A stretch of 64,000 nt of DNA from Gammaproteobacteria bacterium (GCA_021151625.1 JAGKWY010000007.1:1-64000), one strand, 5' to 3'. Positions 37,793 to 45,894 are shown, counted from the stretch's first letter. Notes: generated by a model not told the origin, from the letters alone. Made by a program: numbers and translations.

Positions 37793-39128
37793 ATTATTTT
37801 TATCGCTGGAAAAACCAAAGAGTTTGTACTGGGCAATCAGTGCAACGCTTTTGCTTTTTGGCATTGTTATGTTGACAGTAATTTCCATTCAATCATTTAG
37901 CAGCCAACGCTTGATTGAGCATAAGATATGGCGCGATTTACTGGAATCCATATCCGCACAACACGCAGCACAAATTCAACGAGACGACACCGTCCTATTA
38001 CCAACAACTGGCGTTATAAAATCCTGGTATTTAAGTCACTCGTCCGCTGCGCAAGACACCTCCATACCTGCACATCTCTGGAATTTACCAGCCGGCTACT
38101 ACTCCACGGAGGGAATATTAATGGATAATAATGAAATGAGTTATACGGAAGGCGAAAGCTTTCATGCACTCATTATTGATTTACCATCAGGCAAGTTGAT
38201 TACAACTATTGATATAGGGGAAATGGAAAACCAACAAAATACTGATTCATTCATTAGTGGTGCGGTGGGTGCCCTGCTATTTTTATTGATAGCCATAGTT
38301 ATTATATGGCTGCGTGCCAATCTTGTACGCCCAGTCCAGGATCTCGCCAATCGATTACAAGCAATTTCACCTGGGCGTGAAAAATCCAGATTACCAACAG
38401 ATTATCAACGGGAAGAAATTCAAATTATTGCGCAAGCAACCAACTCACATCTTGAACGTGTAGAACAATTTATTGAACGTGAAAAAAGTCTACTTGATCA
38501 AGCCAGTCATGAATTCCGAACACCTATCGCCATTATTTCTGGTGCTGTAGATGTCCTGAAGCAAATGCCTTTACCTGATTATTCAAAGCCCGTGCTGAGC
38601 CGCATAGAAAATGCGACTAATGATTTATCGGAGACTATGGTGGCACTACTCTATCTTGCGCGCGAAGCTAACACTGAAACTAATGATATTACCGCTTTAC
38701 ATGAGGTGCTACCGCGTTTGATTAACGACCATAAACACCTACTGGATAATAAAGTTGTACAACTATCACTGTTGGAGCTTGACCCAATACTGGTCTCGGT
38801 ACCGGAATCAATGGTACGTATTGCTGTGAGTAATTTAATCCGCAATGCTATTGAAAATACGGATGACGGCTTGATTGAAGTAAAACTTCACAATGGTGTT
38901 ATTTCTATAACCGATACCGGGGTCGGATTTGATCCTGTCGAAGCGGCGCGTCGATACCGCGAAAGCTTACGCCTTGCCTCCCCCGCACGCGGGCAAGGCA
39001 TTGGGCTTTTTCTAATTGGTCGCATATGCGATCGCTTTGGCTGGGAGTTATTAATTGAAAACACACCCACAGGTGGTACCTGTGCAAAGTTAGATCTAAA
39101 TAAAAGTAAGACGCTAACCTTCTTTTAA
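37785..39128 (+). CDS. Sensor histidine kinase
   Basis: A 447-aa inner-membrane kinase: transmembrane helix about 15-37, periplasmic sensor region about 38-152, second helix about 158-177, HAMP-like linker, HisKA with His242 in QASHEFRTPIAII, N box AVSNLIRNAIENT, G1 box DTGVGFD and G2 box GQGIGLFLIGRICD. The start is taken as TTG at 37785, overlapping the regulator's stop by eight bases; GTG at 37779 is equally in frame. A longer frame inside the regulator gene is not used. It is the partner of the preceding regulator. Confidence 0.9.
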   Translation: MNKLFLSLEKPKSLYWAISATLLLFGIVMLTVISIQSFSSQRLIEHKIWRDLLESISAQHAAQIQRDDTVLLPTTGVIKSWYLSHSSAAQDTSIPAHLWNLPAGYYSTEGILMDNNEMSYTEGESFHALIIDLPSGKLITTIDIGEMENQQNTDSFISGAVGALLFLLIAIVIIWLRANLVRPVQDLANRLQAISPGREKSRLPTDYQREEIQIIAQATNSHLERVEQFIEREKSLLDQASHEFRTPIAIISGAVDVLKQMPLPDYSKPVLSRIENATNDLSETMVALLYLAREANTETNDITALHEVLPRLINDHKHLLDNKVVQLSLLELDPILVSVPESMVRIAVSNLIRNAIENTDDGLIEVKLHNGVISITDTGVGFDPVEAARRYRESLRLASPARGQGIGLFLIGRICDRFGWELLIENTPTGGTCAKLDLNKSKTLTFF

Positions 39129-39140
39129 TTTCCCTGGCTA

Positions 39141-39157
39141 CGACATTTCTCCGACAT
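39141..39157 (+). promoter_or_regulatory. Second CGACAT-N5-CGACAT box, upstream of the MipA-like gene
   Basis: Two exact CGACAT copies with a 5-bp spacer, the same as at 32682-32698. It lies 12 bases after the kinase stop and 99 bases before the MipA-like ATG, in the only sizeable gap of this block, where a second promoter would be expected. Confidence 0.55.
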
Positions 39158-39256
39158 CAGTCACTTATCCTCTCCTGGTAATTTGCCGCTATAGGCACTG
39201 CTCGTAGCGGCAAACCAAATTTTTCCCATTGGTAAATTTACTGAGGTTAAGTGTCA

Positions 39257-40054
39257 ATGAAATCATTATTTTTCCCCGCGCTCGTCTCCCTAATTGCATT
39301 TAACGTGTCAGCCCAGGAAGGCGGACCTGGTGACGGTCCCCAAGGGGAACCACCACGCTGGGGGGTGGGCCTTGGCGCTATTCTGAATGACAGCCCCTAT
39401 GCAGGTGAAGGCACACGTGTTCTGCCAATTCCACTACTAACCTACCAAGGCGAAAATTTTTATTTCCGTGGAATTACTGCTGGCTGGACCTTTACCCGCA
39501 GTGAATCCTTCGAATTATCCGCCATTGCGAAATTCCGCTTTGATGGATTTTCAGTGGATGACTTGGGCAAAGAAGAGCTCGCCAGCAACGGAGTTTATTA
39601 TCAATTGTTAGAAGACCGTGATTTTGGATTAGATGCAGGTATGAACCTGAAATGGAGTGGAAGTGCTGGCGAAATAGAAGTGGAATTACTTGCCGATATT
39701 ACCGACACCAGCGGGGGTCAAGAGGCATCTATTCAATATGGCTACCCCATGCAATTGGGTGGCGGAATGCTTACACCGAATGCAGGCGTGACCTGGTTGT
39801 CAGAAGATATGGCTAATTATTATTACGGAACACTGGATGAAGAAGTTGCGCGAGGCGTAATTAATTATAAACCTGGCGCCGTTACCATTCCCCATGTTGG
39901 AATTAATTACTTTCGCCCATTTGGCAATAACTGGTCGCTGATGACTACCGTGAAATACAGTATGTTACCAGACGAAATTCAGGATAGTCCTTTTGTTGAA
40001 GCCGATACAAGCGGATCAGCGTCAATTCTGATTGGCATTGCAAAAGGATTTTAG
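39257..40054 (+). CDS. MipA/OmpV-family outer-membrane protein
   Basis: A 265-aa protein with a signal peptide (cleavage near NVSAQ) and beta-barrel features: alternating hydrophobic strands and a C-terminal Phe (IGIAKGF). The sequence WGVGLGAILNDSPYAGEGTRVLPIPLLTYQGENFYFRGITAG is typical of MipA/OmpV. Homologues scaffold peptidoglycan enzymes or are induced with two-component systems responding to envelope-active compounds. The ATG at 39257 is preferred to a GTG two codons upstream for spacing to GAGG. It is followed two bases later by the cytochrome gene. Confidence 0.88.
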   Translation: MKSLFFPALVSLIAFNVSAQEGGPGDGPQGEPPRWGVGLGAILNDSPYAGEGTRVLPIPLLTYQGENFYFRGITAGWTFTRSESFELSAIAKFRFDGFSVDDLGKEELASNGVYYQLLEDRDFGLDAGMNLKWSGSAGEIEVELLADITDTSGGQEASIQYGYPMQLGGGMLTPNAGVTWLSEDMANYYYGTLDEEVARGVINYKPGAVTIPHVGINYFRPFGNNWSLMTTVKYSMLPDEIQDSPFVEADTSGSASILIGIAKGF

Positions 40055-40056
40055 CA

Positions 40057-41574
40057 ATGAATATTTTTACCAGCATCGCGATTTTTTTTACCGTGTGTAC
40101 TATAACGGCCTGCGGTAGCGACTCCAACTCTTCCAAGAGTAACAAGACGGAGATAAAAGCCGGTGAAAAACTTTTTCACCAGGCTTTTGCAAAAACTAAC
40201 GGAAGATCTTGCGCAAGCTGTCATGTGGCTGAAGATAATTTTGCACTTACACCAGCACACGTGATGCGATTGTGGAATACCAACCCCAATGATCCTCTAT
40301 TTGCTGCGATAGATGCGGACGATCCCACCGCAGAAGTGCTCACATTTGAGCACTTGAAAAAGGGATTGGTGCGCGTTCCATTAACCTTACCTGCGAATAT
40401 GGATGTGATTGATGACCAGGGCAATGTCATTACTCCGGGGGATCGCACAATCACAGTGTGGCGCTCAGTCCCATCGATTGCCGATGTTGCAATAACAGCC
40501 CCCTATCAATTGGATGGTCGGGCAACCACTCTGGAGGAGCAGGCACAAGGGGCCGTTACTGGTCATAGCGAAGGCGGCGATATTACACAACAGGAGTTAA
40601 CACAAATCGCCGCTTTTCAGCGCAGTATTTTCACATCCGATCGATCCTATGCTGTCGCTGACATGCTAAAACTTGGGCTAAGCAGCAACCTGATTCCGGA
40701 TGTAGAAAGTGAATTATCATTAACCGAAGAAGAGAGACGAGGTCGCACGGTATTTGACGCCGTATGCGCAGCCTGCCATGGCGGTGTGAACAAGGCCACT
40801 ATTGTTGATCGTGAAGTTCATGCGCAATCCTTCCCTGCCCTAAAACCCGACGGCACGGTTATTTATCAAACACCAACAACCAATCCTCCAACGGCTGTTT
40901 TAGCACCGCAAACACAGAATGAATTTATCAATGTTGGTTCGGCGGTTGAGAATTATCTGGTTCAAATAGGTGCGACAGAGCACGAAAGTTTTACCAGGGA
41001 TGTAGAATTTCCTCAATATCGTTTCCGGTTTTACACCGATGCGACCCGCAATCAAATTGTTGCTGATTTACCGCCCGCACCAGATGCCACAGACAATAAT
41101 CCAGCTTGCGGCGGCAATGACAATCAAGGTGGGCCTGACGACAATCCAGATGGCAATCCAGACGGCAATCCAGACGGCAATCCAGACGGCAATGGCGACC
41201 CCAATAATGGGGCAGGTATTCTGACACCGGTGTTTGATGCTGATTGCAACCCCGTGCATGGTCCAAATTTCACACCACAATTATTTACCACCGATCCCGG
41301 TCGCGCGGCAATTACCGGCAACCCTTATGACTTTGAAGCACTCGATATTCCAACGCTTCGCGGCATATCAAAAACCGCACCTTATTGGCATAACAATATT
41401 TCCAATACTCTGGAAGAAGTTGTAGATCTCTACAGTGATCACTTATTAGCTAAATATCCATCACTCACTCTCGAAGGCGAAAAAGAAGAGGACGATGATG
41501 GAGATACAGGCCCACAGGAATCGCTTACCGCTCAGCAAAAAAGTGACCTGGTTGCTTATCTCAAGCGACTTTAA
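40057..41574 (+). CDS. Di-heme cytochrome c lipoprotein (MauG/cytochrome c peroxidase-like)
   Basis: A 505-aa protein with lipobox TITAC (Cys19) and two c-type heme motifs, CASCH at residues 52-56 and CAACH near residue 240, so it is exported and heme-loaded in the periplasm. The order of blocks (LTPAHVMRLWN, VWRSVPSIADVAITAPYQLDGRATTLEEQAQGAV, IPTLRGISKTAPYWHNN..TLEEVVDLY) is that of the di-heme peroxidase superfamily. A low-complexity insert with DGNP repeats lies at about residues 360-385. It is cotranscribed with the MipA-like gene. Electron donor and substrate are unknown. Confidence 0.87.
   Translation: MNIFTSIAIFFTVCTITACGSDSNSSKSNKTEIKAGEKLFHQAFAKTNGRSCASCHVAEDNFALTPAHVMRLWNTNPNDPLFAAIDADDPTAEVLTFEHLKKGLVRVPLTLPANMDVIDDQGNVITPGDRTITVWRSVPSIADVAITAPYQLDGRATTLEEQAQGAVTGHSEGGDITQQELTQIAAFQRSIFTSDRSYAVADMLKLGLSSNLIPDVESELSLTEEERRGRTVFDAVCAACHGGVNKATIVDREVHAQSFPALKPDGTVIYQTPTTNPPTAVLAPQTQNEFINVGSAVENYLVQIGATEHESFTRDVEFPQYRFRFYTDATRNQIVADLPPAPDATDNNPACGGNDNQGGPDDNPDGNPDGNPDGNPDGNGDPNNGAGILTPVFDADCNPVHGPNFTPQLFTTDPGRAAITGNPYDFEALDIPTLRGISKTAPYWHNNISNTLEEVVDLYSDHLLAKYPSLTLEGEKEEDDDGDTGPQESLTAQQKSDLVAYLKRL
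41137..41193 (+). repeat. 12-bp tandem repeat inside the cytochrome gene
   Basis: Four and a half copies of GACGGCAATCCA with minor changes, encoding (Asp-Gly-Asn-Pro)n. It is in frame and gives an Asp/Asn-rich loop that could bind calcium; it may vary in copy number. Confidence 0.8.
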
Positions 41575-41692
41575 ATAGTTATTAACGACTCAGTGGGATC
41601 AGCAGAAGGTGAAGCTTATGAAGTTGAATTCCTAATTCATATTGGCATTTCGCGCGGGTTTTGAATGCTACGAGCAATACCATGAAAAACAA

Positions 41693-41728
41693 AAAGCTGC
41701 TGACAGGTTTGTATCTGTCAGCAGCTTT
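41693..41728. terminator. Bidirectional terminator
   Basis: Perfect 14-bp stem AAAGCTGCTGACAG/CTGTCAGCAGCTTT with an 8-nt loop between convergent genes. The minus strand has the stronger tract (TTTTTGTTTTT), serving the GNAT gene, and it can also stop the cytochrome transcript, whose stop is about 120 bases away. Confidence 0.85.
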
Positions 41729-41792
41729 AGTGAAAGCGACTTAACTTATGTTCGTCACTATCCATTACACTGAATCAAGAAGGGAAGTCTTT

Positions 41793-42284
41793 TTATATAC
41801 GAATTTTACTGTAATGTAGTTCATTGAAAGCAGCACCGTTTTTATAAATAGCTTTTTCCAACACTGCGTCTAAACGATAACCGCATTTCTCCAACACCTT
41901 TGCAGAGACCCTATTATCTTCTATCACGGAGGCATACAACCGGATGAAATTAGTATTTTCAAATATCAATTGAGTAAATTTCTCTAGCGCCTGGGACGCA
42001 ATCCCCTTACCCCAATAAGGCCTTGCAACCCAATAGCCTATTTCTGCAGTTCTCTGCCGCTCAAATTCACCCGGAATAGCGCCAATTGTGCCGACCAATA
42101 TTCCATCGCTAACAATTGCATAAACAACACCAATTTTACTGCCTGTATTTACCCACCAACGTGCAGATTCATTAGTATATGGTTGAGGAATTCTTGCTGA
42201 GAGAAACCGTGTTAAAGATTCGTCATTCAAGTACGAAACCAACAATTCTTCATCCTTTTCTTCAAACTCTCTAAACTCTAACAT
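41793..42284 (-). CDS. GNAT acetyltransferase, RimJ/RimL-like
   Basis: A 163-aa acetyltransferase. The acetyl-CoA loop is RPYWGKGIASQALEKF, followed by RLYASVIEDNRVSAKVLEKCGY, the pattern of RimJ/RimL-type enzymes acting on protein N termini or antibiotics. The ATG at 42284 has GGAG upstream and is preferred to a start 11 codons earlier. It lies at the edge of the cassette array; no clear attC follows it, so it may be a cassette or the first non-cassette gene. Confidence 0.87.
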   Translation of the reverse strand: MLEFREFEEKDEELLVSYLNDESLTRFLSARIPQPYTNESARWWVNTGSKIGVVYAIVSDGILVGTIGAIPGEFERQRTAEIGYWVARPYWGKGIASQALEKFTQLIFENTNFIRLYASVIEDNRVSAKVLEKCGYRLDAVLEKAIYKNGAAFNELHYSKIRI

Positions 42285-42388
42285 TATTACTCCAATAAGA
42301 TCCTTATATAACAACATACCTTATTCAGGATTAGCGGTAGTATTGTACATAAATCGCCAGTCTCTCTTCCCAACGCTGAACGTCAACA

Positions 42389-42847
42389 TCAGGTTGCTTG
42401 CACCACCGTAAATTTTAATTTAGGCAACATTCTTTTCTGGGGCTCGCTATATACCTCCCCTACTTTTAATGCTCCCTTTTTTAAATAAAAACCTTCTGCA
42501 TCAGGATCAGAAATAATGTAAAACTCTGCTATCTCGAGCGTTTTGCATTCTGCGAGAATCTGCTCAAAAACCAAATTGCCGTAGCCTTTGCCAATGGCTT
42601 TTGGCAATAACCAAAAATGATCAAGCTCATCAGTATCACCCTTAACTAACGCAAAGAACCCAATCACTTCTGATTCCGCCATAACCAGCTTGACTGTGTT
42701 ACGAGCAATATATTCATCTTCAAATGTTAAGTTAGCGCGCCATTGCTCAAGCTGTTCTTGAGAATAACCCCAGTAACCTTTTGATGCGATCAATGTATCT
42801 CTGAGAAGCTCGGCATGCCTTGCTTCTGCATCTATAAAATGGAGCAT
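42389..42847 (-). CDS. GNAT acetyltransferase
   Basis: A 152-aa GNAT protein with FWLLPKAIGKGYGNLVFEQIL (acetyl-CoA loop, KAIGKGYG) and FYIISDPDAEGFYLKKGAL. Its start lies 16 bases after the left end of the attC at 42863-42996, the normal position for a cassette gene in this array. No recognisable attC follows its stop, although CAGCGTTGGG 15-25 bases beyond could be a worn remnant. Substrate unknown. Confidence 0.85.
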   Translation of the reverse strand: MLHFIDAEARHAELLRDTLIASKGYWGYSQEQLEQWRANLTFEDEYIARNTVKLVMAESEVIGFFALVKGDTDELDHFWLLPKAIGKGYGNLVFEQILAECKTLEIAEFYIISDPDAEGFYLKKGALKVGEVYSEPQKRMLPKLKFTVVQAT

Positions 42848-42862
42848 GTATTTACACCTGGC

Positions 42863-42996
42863 GAAGCCATTGCAGCGTTCAGCCGCAGTTTGTTAGCTGA
42901 CATTTTGCGGAACACTTTTGCACAAAAACCCGCAGGATCACCCCTAGTTAAACAAAGGCACAAAAGCTGCAACAACATCAAAACAATTTGTTATAC
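42863..42996 (-). other. attC recombination site, degenerate left end
   Basis: On the minus strand it begins with GTATAACAAA at the stop codon of the HD-hydrolase cassette and ends near GCTGAACGCTGCAATGG. Its left part GTTCAGCCGCAG.TTGT.AG is shared with the attC at 45895-46034. The R' box has lost the GTT core, so it may be inactive. Confidence 0.5.
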
Positions 42997-43515
42997 GCTT
43001 TCTAAAACCTTCATACTAGCCGCAAAACGGCTAACATATATTTTTTCCAGGTTTTCGTTTGCCACGAAACATTTAGATGCCACTTGATACGACCATTCTA
43101 AATATTCAACAACTCTTGCTCTATCCCAATCAGGCGGAATACTTGCAACGTTACTGCAATGATCGGCAAGTTTTATTAGTTTTACCTCCATTGACGCCGC
43201 AGAAATATGCCTTAACTGCGCCTCACGCCTTTCTGAAAGAGATAAGGTTTTATCATCCGTTACCGATTCAATATAAAACAAGACCACCTGGCCAAATTCC
43301 TCAAGCAGGGTTTCCTTTTGTATTGCTGTATCTTCGAGAACATCATGCAGGATTGCTGCTTCAAGCACTCGGCAGTCATTTATTTGAGCATACTCTGACA
43401 ATAGGTAAGCAACTTCGATTAGATGATTAATATAAGGTGCACCACCATCTCCTTTACGCTTTTGATCTTTGTGGGCAATCGAAGCTATTGATAGCGCCTT
43501 CAGTAATTTATTCAT
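42991..43515 (-). CDS. Cassette-borne HD hydrolase (small alarmone hydrolase/MESH1-like)
   Basis: A 174-aa stand-alone HD protein: AHKDQKRKGDGGAPYINHLIEVA, AAILHDVLEDTAI with the HD pair, EEFGQVVLFYIESVTDDKTLS and VKLIKLADHCSNV. The metal-ligand order H...HD...D matches (p)ppGpp hydrolases of the MESH1/SpoT type. The stop codon is embedded in the attC at 42863-42996 and another attC lies 26 bases upstream, so it is a mobile gene cassette. It is only distantly like the second HD protein at 31488-32060. Confidence 0.85.
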   Translation of the reverse strand: MNKLLKALSIASIAHKDQKRKGDGGAPYINHLIEVAYLLSEYAQINDCRVLEAAILHDVLEDTAIQKETLLEEFGQVVLFYIESVTDDKTLSLSERREAQLRHISAASMEVKLIKLADHCSNVASIPPDWDRARVVEYLEWSYQVASKCFVANENLEKIYVSRFAASMKVLESV

Positions 43516-43540
43516 ATACGATCTCTAATCAGAGCTTGGT

Positions 43541-43634
43541 GCGCAACACTACACTCAACTGCAACTTGTAAGCTGTGTATGCGATGAACTTTACGTTGCA
43601 GACATTAATTTTTAACTACAGTCGCTTGTTATGG
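43541..43634 (-). other. attC site, short form
   Basis: Minus strand: CATAACAAGCGACTG ... CAGTTGAGTGTAGTGTTGCGC. The first 40 bases resemble the truncated attC at 44359-44415. It separates the HD cassette from the small membrane-protein cassette. Confidence 0.6.
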
Positions 43635-43707
43635 CTTGGAGAGTTAAATTAGTGTGAGCACTATACAATCAAATATCAATACGAACACAGCTAGCATTTA
43701 TAAAACT

Positions 43708-43965
43708 CTATTTTTTAGCATTTAATGCAATAACTATTATTGCTAGAAAACCCAAGGGAACTGTGATTATTGCCAAATAACCTAGTGATACCATTACTTC
43801 TACAACTGAATTAAATGAAGAAAATGCGCAACCACGTATACCGGCCGCCCCACTACTACAACCTAGAGCTGCACTTAATATCGCTGCTATTACCATGCTA
43901 ATTAGTGGGCTAATTGCTAATAGCAAAATTATACCTATAGCACCTTTCCTTGAATCAGATCTCAC
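43708..43965 (-). CDS. Small membrane protein, cassette-encoded
   Basis: An 85-aa protein with two or three hydrophobic segments (about residues 9-33 and 52-82) separated by a loop with two Cys (GCSSGAAGIRGCAF). No family recognised. It lies between an attC (43541-43634) and the interrupted attC to its right, so it is a probable cassette gene. The small size and the alanine/isoleucine-rich helices give no functional clue. Confidence 0.6.
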   Translation of the reverse strand: MRSDSRKGAIGIILLLAISPLISMVIAAILSAALGCSSGAAGIRGCAFSSFNSVVEVMVSLGYLAIITVPLGFLAIIVIALNAKK

Positions 43966-44081
43966 TCTCTACTCCTTATTTAATTATCCATAACGAATGA
44001 TATGAACTCCCACTCTAAACACGCAGTACGGTGCTGGCGTAAAGTTATCGGTGCTATCACAACCACCGGAGGAGCAACTTC

Positions 44082-44356
44082 ATGAATCTTACAACACTCA
44101 GTATTGATTTGGCGAAAACTTCCTTTAGCCTTGCCGGCAAGGATCAACACAGAAAAATTGTAGTGTGCACTACTATCAAGTGAAATTCGAGCTATGGCCA
44201 ATAAGCGAAACCGAGTGCAATTCAGTGCAGACCGGGATGAAGAAACCTTACAAGAAACTCGTCGAGCAGGGTAAGCACAGGAAAGTTGCACTTACTGCCT
44301 GCATGCGAAAGATGATGACGATTTTGAATACCATGGTGCGGAATAATTGCGAGTGA
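44082..44356 (+). pseudogene. IS110-family transposase remnant (internally deleted)
   Basis: Plus strand, opposite to the cassettes. From the ATG at 44082 (GGAGG upstream) the reading frame gives MNLTTLSIDLAKTSFSLAGK, the N terminus of IS110 transposases including the first acidic residue of the DEDD centre, then stops at 44181-44183. A second stretch (about 44237-44356) gives KKPYKKLVEQGKHRKVALTA and CMRKMMTILNTMVRNN, the C terminus of the same family. About 300 central codons are missing, so it cannot transpose. Confidence 0.8.
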
Positions 44357-44358
44357 TA

Positions 44359-44415
44359 AGCCAACTAAATTTGCGTTGCAGGTATTGATTTTTTTACCGC
44401 AGTCGCTTGTTAGCT
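44359..44415 (-). other. Truncated attC site next to the IS110 remnant
   Basis: Minus strand: AGCTAACAAGCGACTG followed by a stretch very like the first 40 bases of the attC at 43541-43634, then broken off at the end of the IS110 remnant. It overlaps the stop codon of the 44410-45219 gene. The missing half may lie near 44010-44040, where I see only a poor match. Confidence 0.6.
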
Positions 44416-45219
44416 TTGCTCAGACTCCACTACAACTACTACATAGTTAACATTTACGGACTGTTCTGGATTCTGTTTATTTAGAATATCTCGAACATAT
44501 TGTGGCGGCTTGTCGCGCACACCCATGACTGGTTTTTCAATCTGATTTTCAGTCCTAGTGCGCCTTCTATGAGTGACTATACCCATACCTGAAGTTAATA
44601 ACTTCCAAACGCGTTCAGGAAGCGTGTAACCGCCATAGCCAGAACAACAAACTAAACAATGCCAAGGGTATGCTCCTTGTATAACTGACGCCAGATCATT
44701 TTTTCCATTTTTTTGAAGCAACTCAATATGAGCTAGAGAAGTTATTGAACAACCATAAGACTCTGACACATGTCCAAATGTACGACACCTCGATATTGAA
44801 TTAAGGAACTTTGGCTGAGAATAAAGATAAAAACAATACAAAGGAACAAGACCATCTTTTTGACATTCTCTCTTAAGCTTACTCAATTGATAAGTTTTTG
44901 CTTTTCCAGATTTGTAGTGAAGATGAGAAAATGTGTTTGATCCAAGATGAAGAATTTTTGCCTGTACGCGAACACCAAGCCATTTTGATTTTGCTACATC
45001 AGTAAACCACCACTCCCAATCAGCGCCATTTATACCTTCTTGATGCTTGCTAAAATTATGGGAAAAAACCTCTGTGGAATGCCTATCTTTTAGCTCAAGA
45101 ATATTTATGTCAGTGAAAGTTTCTTCAAGTGGCTGATGTCCAACACGACGAGCGCGTCCGATTTGATCAAAGGTTCGAAAAGCAAGCAATCTAAATGTTT
45201 CACACAGTGTGTTATGCAT
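44410..45219 (-). CDS. DUF6615-like cassette protein
   Basis: A 269-aa protein. The motif block FTDINILELKDR, SKHQEGINGADWEWWFTD and WLGVRVQAKIL looks like DUF6615 as I remember it; the E...GADWEW...VQAK pattern resembles the acidic/QxK core of a PD-(D/E)XK nuclease fold, which is only a suggestion. The middle part has several Cys (LVCCSGYGGYTLPE). Its stop lies in the truncated attC and a full attC starts 20 bases upstream, so it is a gene cassette. Such proteins are often found in defence or mobile contexts. Confidence 0.6.
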   Translation of the reverse strand: MHNTLCETFRLLAFRTFDQIGRARRVGHQPLEETFTDINILELKDRHSTEVFSHNFSKHQEGINGADWEWWFTDVAKSKWLGVRVQAKILHLGSNTFSHLHYKSGKAKTYQLSKLKRECQKDGLVPLYCFYLYSQPKFLNSISRCRTFGHVSESYGCSITSLAHIELLQKNGKNDLASVIQGAYPWHCLVCCSGYGGYTLPERVWKLLTSGMGIVTHRRRTRTENQIEKPVMGVRDKPPQYVRDILNKQNPEQSVNVNYVVVVVESEQS

Positions 45220-45239
45220 AATTAATACTTTATTTTAAT

Positions 45240-45370
45240 AGCTAACGCCGTGCTCAACGGCAGTTTGTAAGCGCGGCTTAGTGAATTACTTTTGCGCAGC
45301 AAAACCACAAAGCCGCGACTTACAAACTGTCCAGCGCACGTAGTGCGCGAGTTGCAGCACTTTGTTACAT
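45240..45370 (-). other. attC site (type A, 131 bp)
   Basis: Minus strand begins ATGTAACAAAGTGCTGCAAC and ends GAGCACGGCGTTAGCT, the classic AAC...GTT ends. The interior folds on itself: CAGTTTGTAAG pairs with CTTACAAACTG. It is nearly identical over its whole length to the attC at 46944-47075. Confidence 0.85.
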
Positions 45371-45876
45371 CATTCGTATTTCTTCGCAAGATATTTCACA
45401 AGGTTATGCCAGCGATCTGCATTTGACTCAATAAGCTCATAAGATTTTGGATGAGAAACATTCAAGAATATTAGATATGTTTTACCCACTTCATAAGCTC
45501 CATATGCATTACAGTCTCCAGCCAGCTCACCATTTCCAGCTAATGAGCTTGCCCAAAAATCGAGACTTTCATGAGCGGAGAAGTCTGAATCAGCTCTGGT
45601 TTTTTGAGAAAAACCAAGCAGGTTAAAATTTATTGGTTCTCTTTGTTCGCGGGCATAAGGATTTATATAAAAATTAATGATCTCGAACTCAAACTCTTTT
45701 AATGAATCGAACCGTGCCTTTTCCTTAGGAATTCTCTCCTTTACCGCTTTGGCCAATACGACACCGTCTGAAAGAAAGAACATTCTATCGGGATTCAAAA
45801 AATACCGCTCAGGAGGGGAATAGCAAGCGTAGCTACTATATGAAAGTAGCATGATCATTAATATTAAGTATCTCAT
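45370..45876 (-). CDS. Secreted or periplasmic protein, cassette-encoded
   Basis: A 168-aa protein with an N-terminal signal peptide (MRYLILMIMLLSYSSYAC; the Cys18 could be a lipidation or disulfide residue). The mature part has DGVVLAKAVKERIPKEKARF, a beta-rich middle and AGDCNAYGAYEVGKTYLIFL. No family recognised, although the pattern resembles small periplasmic domains that form a beta-barrel similar to those of TIMP/netrin-like proteins. It is bounded by attC sites on both sides. Confidence 0.7.
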   Translation of the reverse strand: MRYLILMIMLLSYSSYACYSPPERYFLNPDRMFFLSDGVVLAKAVKERIPKEKARFDSLKEFEFEIINFYINPYAREQREPINFNLLGFSQKTRADSDFSAHESLDFWASSLAGNGELAGDCNAYGAYEVGKTYLIFLNVSHPKSYELIESNADRWHNLVKYLAKKYE

Positions 45877-45894
45877 TTCGTCCTCTGACTGCTG

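Noticed and set aside
42285..42388. An eighth attC between the two GNAT genes
   Set aside because: A GTTATAT and a CAGCGTTGGG are present, but there are no pairing arms between them that I can see.
44165..44356. Stand-alone small gene on the plus strand
   Set aside because: Its product is the C terminus of an IS110 transposase preceded by unrelated sequence, so it is part of the pseudogene.
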